The position numbers and the translations under genes are program-made. Positions 13,373-15,702 of a stretch of 15,702 bases of DNA are shown here, piece after piece. The notes under the pieces were generated by a model. The model was given only the letters and a program-made list of their open reading frames with translations, did no database searches and had not been told where the DNA came from. Origin of the DNA: Candidatus Bathyarchaeota archaeon (GTDB lineage Archaea; Thermoproteota; Bathyarchaeia; TCS64); assembly GCA_013329615.1 (NCBI GenBank), contig DUKA01000109.1, positions 1 through 15,702 on the forward strand, given 5' to 3'. Position 1 is the stretch's first letter; each line of letters starts with the position of its first letter.

Positions 13373-14375
13373 GTAGGCTCCTCTGGCTGCGTGCGTTCTT
13401 CATCCGTGTGATCACCGTATCAACTCGTTCCCGGCTGAAGCTGCGCTCGTCGCAGAGGAACCGTATGAGTTCCTCCTCTTGGAGTGGTTTTTCGTCTAGT
13501 GTATAGTTGTCGGTGGCGGGTGGGTGGTTGTAGAGATCGCGTATGGCGTCGGCATCGGGGGTGAGCTGCTCCCGTATCTCGGGCGGCAGTTCTTCTAGGC
13601 GCCCGTGCTTCCTGATGAGCTTCAGCGCTGTCTTGGGGCCTATGCCCCTGATGCCCGGGTTGAAGTCGGTGCCTATGAGGATGCCGACGTCTATGAGCTG
13701 GTCGCGTGTGATGTTTAGCTCCGTGAGCATGGCGGGGAGGTCAATAATTTCGGGCTGGAGCTTGCGGCCGCGCCCCTTGCTCGGTAGCCACTCCTCCCCC
13801 TGTATGGTGATGTATCGGACTAGGCGTGGGGCGCCGAAGAGGAGGCTATCGTAGTCTTGACTGTTGGATGCCCAAACGTCCCCCTTCGCCGCCATGTATG
13901 CCGCTTGCGCCTCCCCCTCGCTGGGTGCTTGGACCCACGGGATGCCGAGCAGGTCGAGCAGCCTCTTCGCGTCCGCGATCCCCTCGCCTGTGAGGCGCCC
14001 CGTCATCACCGCCTTCGTCATGGCGGTCTTGTAGTCCCCCGCGGCGACCGCCTCGCGGTACTCCTCCTCGAACTTCGCCCTGATCTCTCGGCGCTTCTCG
14101 ACTTCTGCCCTCTTGAGTTGTGGCGGGCGTCCGTCGAAGACGAAGATCAGCTTCATGCCGTAGTCGGCGACTAGGCGGGTGGTGCGGAAGGCGAGTCCGA
14201 CGAGGTGGCTCGTCGTCCTGCCCTTAGCGTCCATTAGGGGCGTGCCGTCGCGCGCCCTGATGAGGGCGAGGAACTGGTGGAGAACCACGAATCCATCGAC
14301 GGCGAAGCTCCTCCCCCGTAGGTCTTCGAGGGTGACGACCCTCTTCTCGATTATCGGGGTGAGGTTTACGCCCAA
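13350..14375 (-). CDS. fen: Flap endonuclease 1 (FEN1)
   Basis: Structure-specific 5' flap endonuclease/exonuclease that removes RNA-DNA flaps in lagging-strand maturation and repair. 341 residues, family length. Metal-site acids are all present: D27 (FAVDGF), D81 (VFDGRPP), E153 and E155 (PSEGEAQ), D174 and D176 (SQDYDSLLFG), D237 (IGTDFNPG). The helix-two-turn-helix is GIRGIGPKTALKLI (241-254). The C-terminus QRSLRDWF (331-338) is a PIP box (QxxLxxWF) for binding PCNA. TTG start at 14375: MGVNLTPII matches the family N-terminus, whose free N-terminal glycine region lies in the active site, so the start is well fixed. A TATA element gives a leader of about 8 bases. Its stop lies inside the overlapping lig start, so the two are translationally linked. 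Confidence 0.96.
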   Translation of the reverse strand: MGVNLTPIIEKRVVTLEDLRGRSFAVDGFVVLHQFLALIRARDGTPLMDAKGRTTSHLVGLAFRTTRLVADYGMKLIFVFDGRPPQLKRAEVEKRREIRAKFEEEYREAVAAGDYKTAMTKAVMTGRLTGEGIADAKRLLDLLGIPWVQAPSEGEAQAAYMAAKGDVWASNSQDYDSLLFGAPRLVRYITIQGEEWLPSKGRGRKLQPEIIDLPAMLTELNITRDQLIDVGILIGTDFNPGIRGIGPKTALKLIRKHGRLEELPPEIREQLTPDADAIRDLYNHPPATDNYTLDEKPLQEEELIRFLCDERSFSRERVDTVITRMKNARSQRSLRDWFGGI

Positions 14376-14405
14376 CTGAATCGAATAAAGAATGCCCCGA
14401 GGGGG

Positions 14406-14412
14406 TTTAAAT
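14406..14412 (-). promoter_or_regulatory. TATA element for the fen1-lig operon
   Basis: Minus strand reads ATTTAAA (then CCCCC), centred about 34 bases before the TTG at 14375. It lies three bases after the DUF401 stop, so fen1-lig has its own promoter although the DUF401 gene upstream points the same way. Confidence 0.5.
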
Positions 14413-14414
14413 GG

Positions 14415-15614
14415 TTACCACAGACCGCCGAGAGTGACGTGGTAGACTATCATCGCAGCGACGAGCAGCAGCAGCCCGGGAACCAGATATCTGTAGACCT
14501 TGTTGAGGTCCGACTTGTAGAATTGGTTCGTAAGTATGAGGCACAGGTGTAGCGGGGAGGCCGTGTAGCCCGCTACTATGCCGGCGAACATTATAGTCAT
14601 CCAGTTGACGTTCATCGGCACGACGAGGGGCATGAGGATCGGGAAGACGATGCCTATACCTAGGGTGGGCTGCGCCGAGATGGCGCCGACGAGCAGCGGG
14701 ATCAGTATGAAGAGAAGGAGGAGAGGCACACCCATCCCGAGTATGTTAACGAGGAGCACGTCGACGCTCCCCGAGGCGACGACTGTGTACCTGAAGTAGA
14801 GAGTGGCGAAGACGGCAGCGATGAGGTCGAGCTTGGCCCCCTTGGTGAAGTAGGTAGAGGCGCGCTTGAGGTCGACCTTGCGCATAACTATCACCATGGC
14901 TATGCCGACGGCGACGCAGACCCAGACGGGTATGCCGACGAGCGTCAGCGCCACGGTCACAAGGATCGGCGAGAGTCCGACGAGGCTCCCCTTGTAGTCC
15001 TTGGCGCCGCCCACCGGCATCTCCTCCCTATGAATCCACTTCCAGCTGATCGCGAAGCCGATGACCCACGTCGCGAGGAAGAGGGGGAAGTTGACCCTGA
15101 TGAAGTCGGTTATAGTTATGCCCGCGATGCTGCAGGCGATGAGCGTCGAGGGGCTTATGGGGCTAGCCCAGTACCAGACGTGACGGAACCAAACGTTGAT
15201 GAACGTGCGGTGCTCGGGCTTGAGCTTGAGGCGCTCGGACTCGGGCTCGTTAAACGGCGCGGACATGAGGGCGCCGCCGGGCATGGAGAGTATCCCGAAC
15301 AAGGCTGGGATGAGCGCCAGCAGGAACCTGCTCGGCACGAAGCCGCGGAGCTTGTCGATCAGCTCCACCATGTGCCCCGTCTCCTTGAGGGCGTAGCCGA
15401 AGACCGTGATGAAGCCCACAGCGGCGCACAGCTCCCAAGTCGTCTTGTCCCCCACGGTCTCCATGAGGGCGTCGACGAAGATGGTGAGGGGCTTACCCGA
15501 GGTCACGCCGATTATACCCGCGGCGATGAGTATGCTCCCGGCGAAGTCAAAGTCCCTGAAGCGGAGGATGAAGATGACGACGAAGGCGGCGAGTAGGCCA
15601 AGCAGCTCTATCAT
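14415..15614 (-). CDS. DUF401 family integral membrane protein (putative transporter)
   Basis: A 399-residue polytopic membrane protein, about ten hydrophobic segments, starting with a helix and no cleavable signal. The signature ILSMPGGALMSAPFNEP (about residues 108-124), EHRTFINVWFRHVWYW (about 134-149) and ASPISPSTLIA identify DUF401 (PF04165), a family spread in archaea and some thermophilic bacteria and related in layout to the ion-transporter superfamily that includes GntP- and citrate-type carriers. A repeat-like second half has SAQPTLGIGIVFPILMPLV and ASPLHLCLILTNQF. Substrate unknown; an organic anion is a guess from the superfamily. ATG start at 15614 with a TATA element about 40 bases upstream. 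No partner gene is in view; the next genes downstream, fen1-lig, have a separate promoter. Confidence 0.85.
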   Translation of the reverse strand: MIELLGLLAAFVVIFILRFRDFDFAGSILIAAGIIGVTSGKPLTIFVDALMETVGDKTTWELCAAVGFITVFGYALKETGHMVELIDKLRGFVPSRFLLALIPALFGILSMPGGALMSAPFNEPESERLKLKPEHRTFINVWFRHVWYWASPISPSTLIACSIAGITITDFIRVNFPLFLATWVIGFAISWKWIHREEMPVGGAKDYKGSLVGLSPILVTVALTLVGIPVWVCVAVGIAMVIVMRKVDLKRASTYFTKGAKLDLIAAVFATLYFRYTVVASGSVDVLLVNILGMGVPLLLLFILIPLLVGAISAQPTLGIGIVFPILMPLVVPMNVNWMTIMFAGIVAGYTASPLHLCLILTNQFYKSDLNKVYRYLVPGLLLLVAAMIVYHVTLGGLW

Positions 15615-15650
15615 GTTTGCGCCAGCTTATCCACTCGATTCCACCCGGTT

Positions 15651-15660
15651 CCTATAAAAC
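15651..15660 (-). promoter_or_regulatory. TATA element for the DUF401 gene
   Basis: Minus strand reads GTTTTATAGG, about 40 bases before the ATG at 15614, giving a leader of about 15 bases. Further right, GTTTTATTCC on the plus strand (15679-15688) could be a TATA for a divergent gene beyond the window edge. Confidence 0.5.
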
Positions 15661-15702
15661 CCTTCCCGCGGGGATGCCGTTTTATTCCGCGGAGAAGAAT
15701 CA

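Noticed and set aside
12471..13376. A 301-codon plus-strand open frame opposite lig
   Set aside because: It is serine/arginine-rich, has no recognisable domain and lies exactly antisense to the ligase DNA-binding and adenylation domains. The promoter and motif evidence is for lig.
1..15702. CRISPR array, transposon ends or prophage
   Set aside because: No regularly spaced direct repeats, no transposase or integrase, and no terminal inverted repeats with target duplications were seen by eye on either strand.

Overview
The window is archaeal chromosome. It carries the archaeal-type ribosomal proteins eL21 (L21e) and uL16 (L10e), the RNA polymerase stalk subunit Rpo4/RpoF, a DUF655 protein, FEN1 and an ATP-dependent replicative DNA ligase. 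Many genes have an A/T-rich TATA element about 25-40 bases before a start codon and no clear Shine-Dalgarno, which points to leaderless or near-leaderless transcripts. TTG and GTG starts are common. The DNA is GC-rich by eye. Gene order and protein style suggest a TACK/Thermoproteota lineage (for example Bathyarchaeia- or Nitrososphaeria-like). That placement is inference; a tree of RpoF, FEN1 or ligase would be needed to fix it. I see no tRNA, rRNA, CRISPR array, insertion sequence or phage gene.

Layout. (1) 1-1713, minus: an S9-family serine peptidase (N-terminal propeller plus start of the hydrolase domain), cut by the left edge. (2) 1860-3114, plus: translation/transcription operon rpl21e - rpoF - DUF655, divergent from the peptidase; the ksgA gene that often follows in archaea is absent. 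(3) 3273-3773, plus: rpl10e from its own promoter, followed by three tandem hairpins. (4) 3922-4815, minus: a DapA/NAL-family aldolase, divergent from (5) 4894-6588, plus: a FadD-like acyl-CoA synthetase, and 6611-7075, plus: a small protein with a possible degenerate PD-(D/E)XK fold. (6) 7068-8780, minus: a HerA/VirB4-like P-loop ATPase with coiled coil and C-terminal domain, converging on and overlapping the small protein; upstream of it a winged-helix protein at 8889-9218, minus. (7) 9294-9923, plus: an ECF-transporter S-component-like membrane protein, then 9969-11387, plus: an M20-family AbgB-like amidohydrolase. (8) 11388-11767: a visibly AT-richer gap with T-tracts, hairpins and a 53-codon AbrB/MazE-like gene without a toxin partner. 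(9) 14375-11768, minus: fen1 and lig with a 23-base overlap of reading frames. (10) 14415-15614, minus: a DUF401 membrane protein with its own promoter at the right edge.

How the genes fit together. The translation/transcription genes and the fen1-lig pair are housekeeping. FEN1 cuts flaps and ligase seals nicks in Okazaki-fragment maturation, and FEN1 ends in a PCNA-binding peptide. The peptidase, M20 amidohydrolase, acyl-CoA synthetase, aldolase and two membrane proteins fit a heterotroph that takes up and processes peptides, acids and small organic molecules. The least understood block is 6611-9218 (PD-(D/E)XK-like protein, HerA-like ATPase, winged-helix protein). It is the best candidate for an undescribed DNA-acting module, but the evidence is neighbourhood and motif only.
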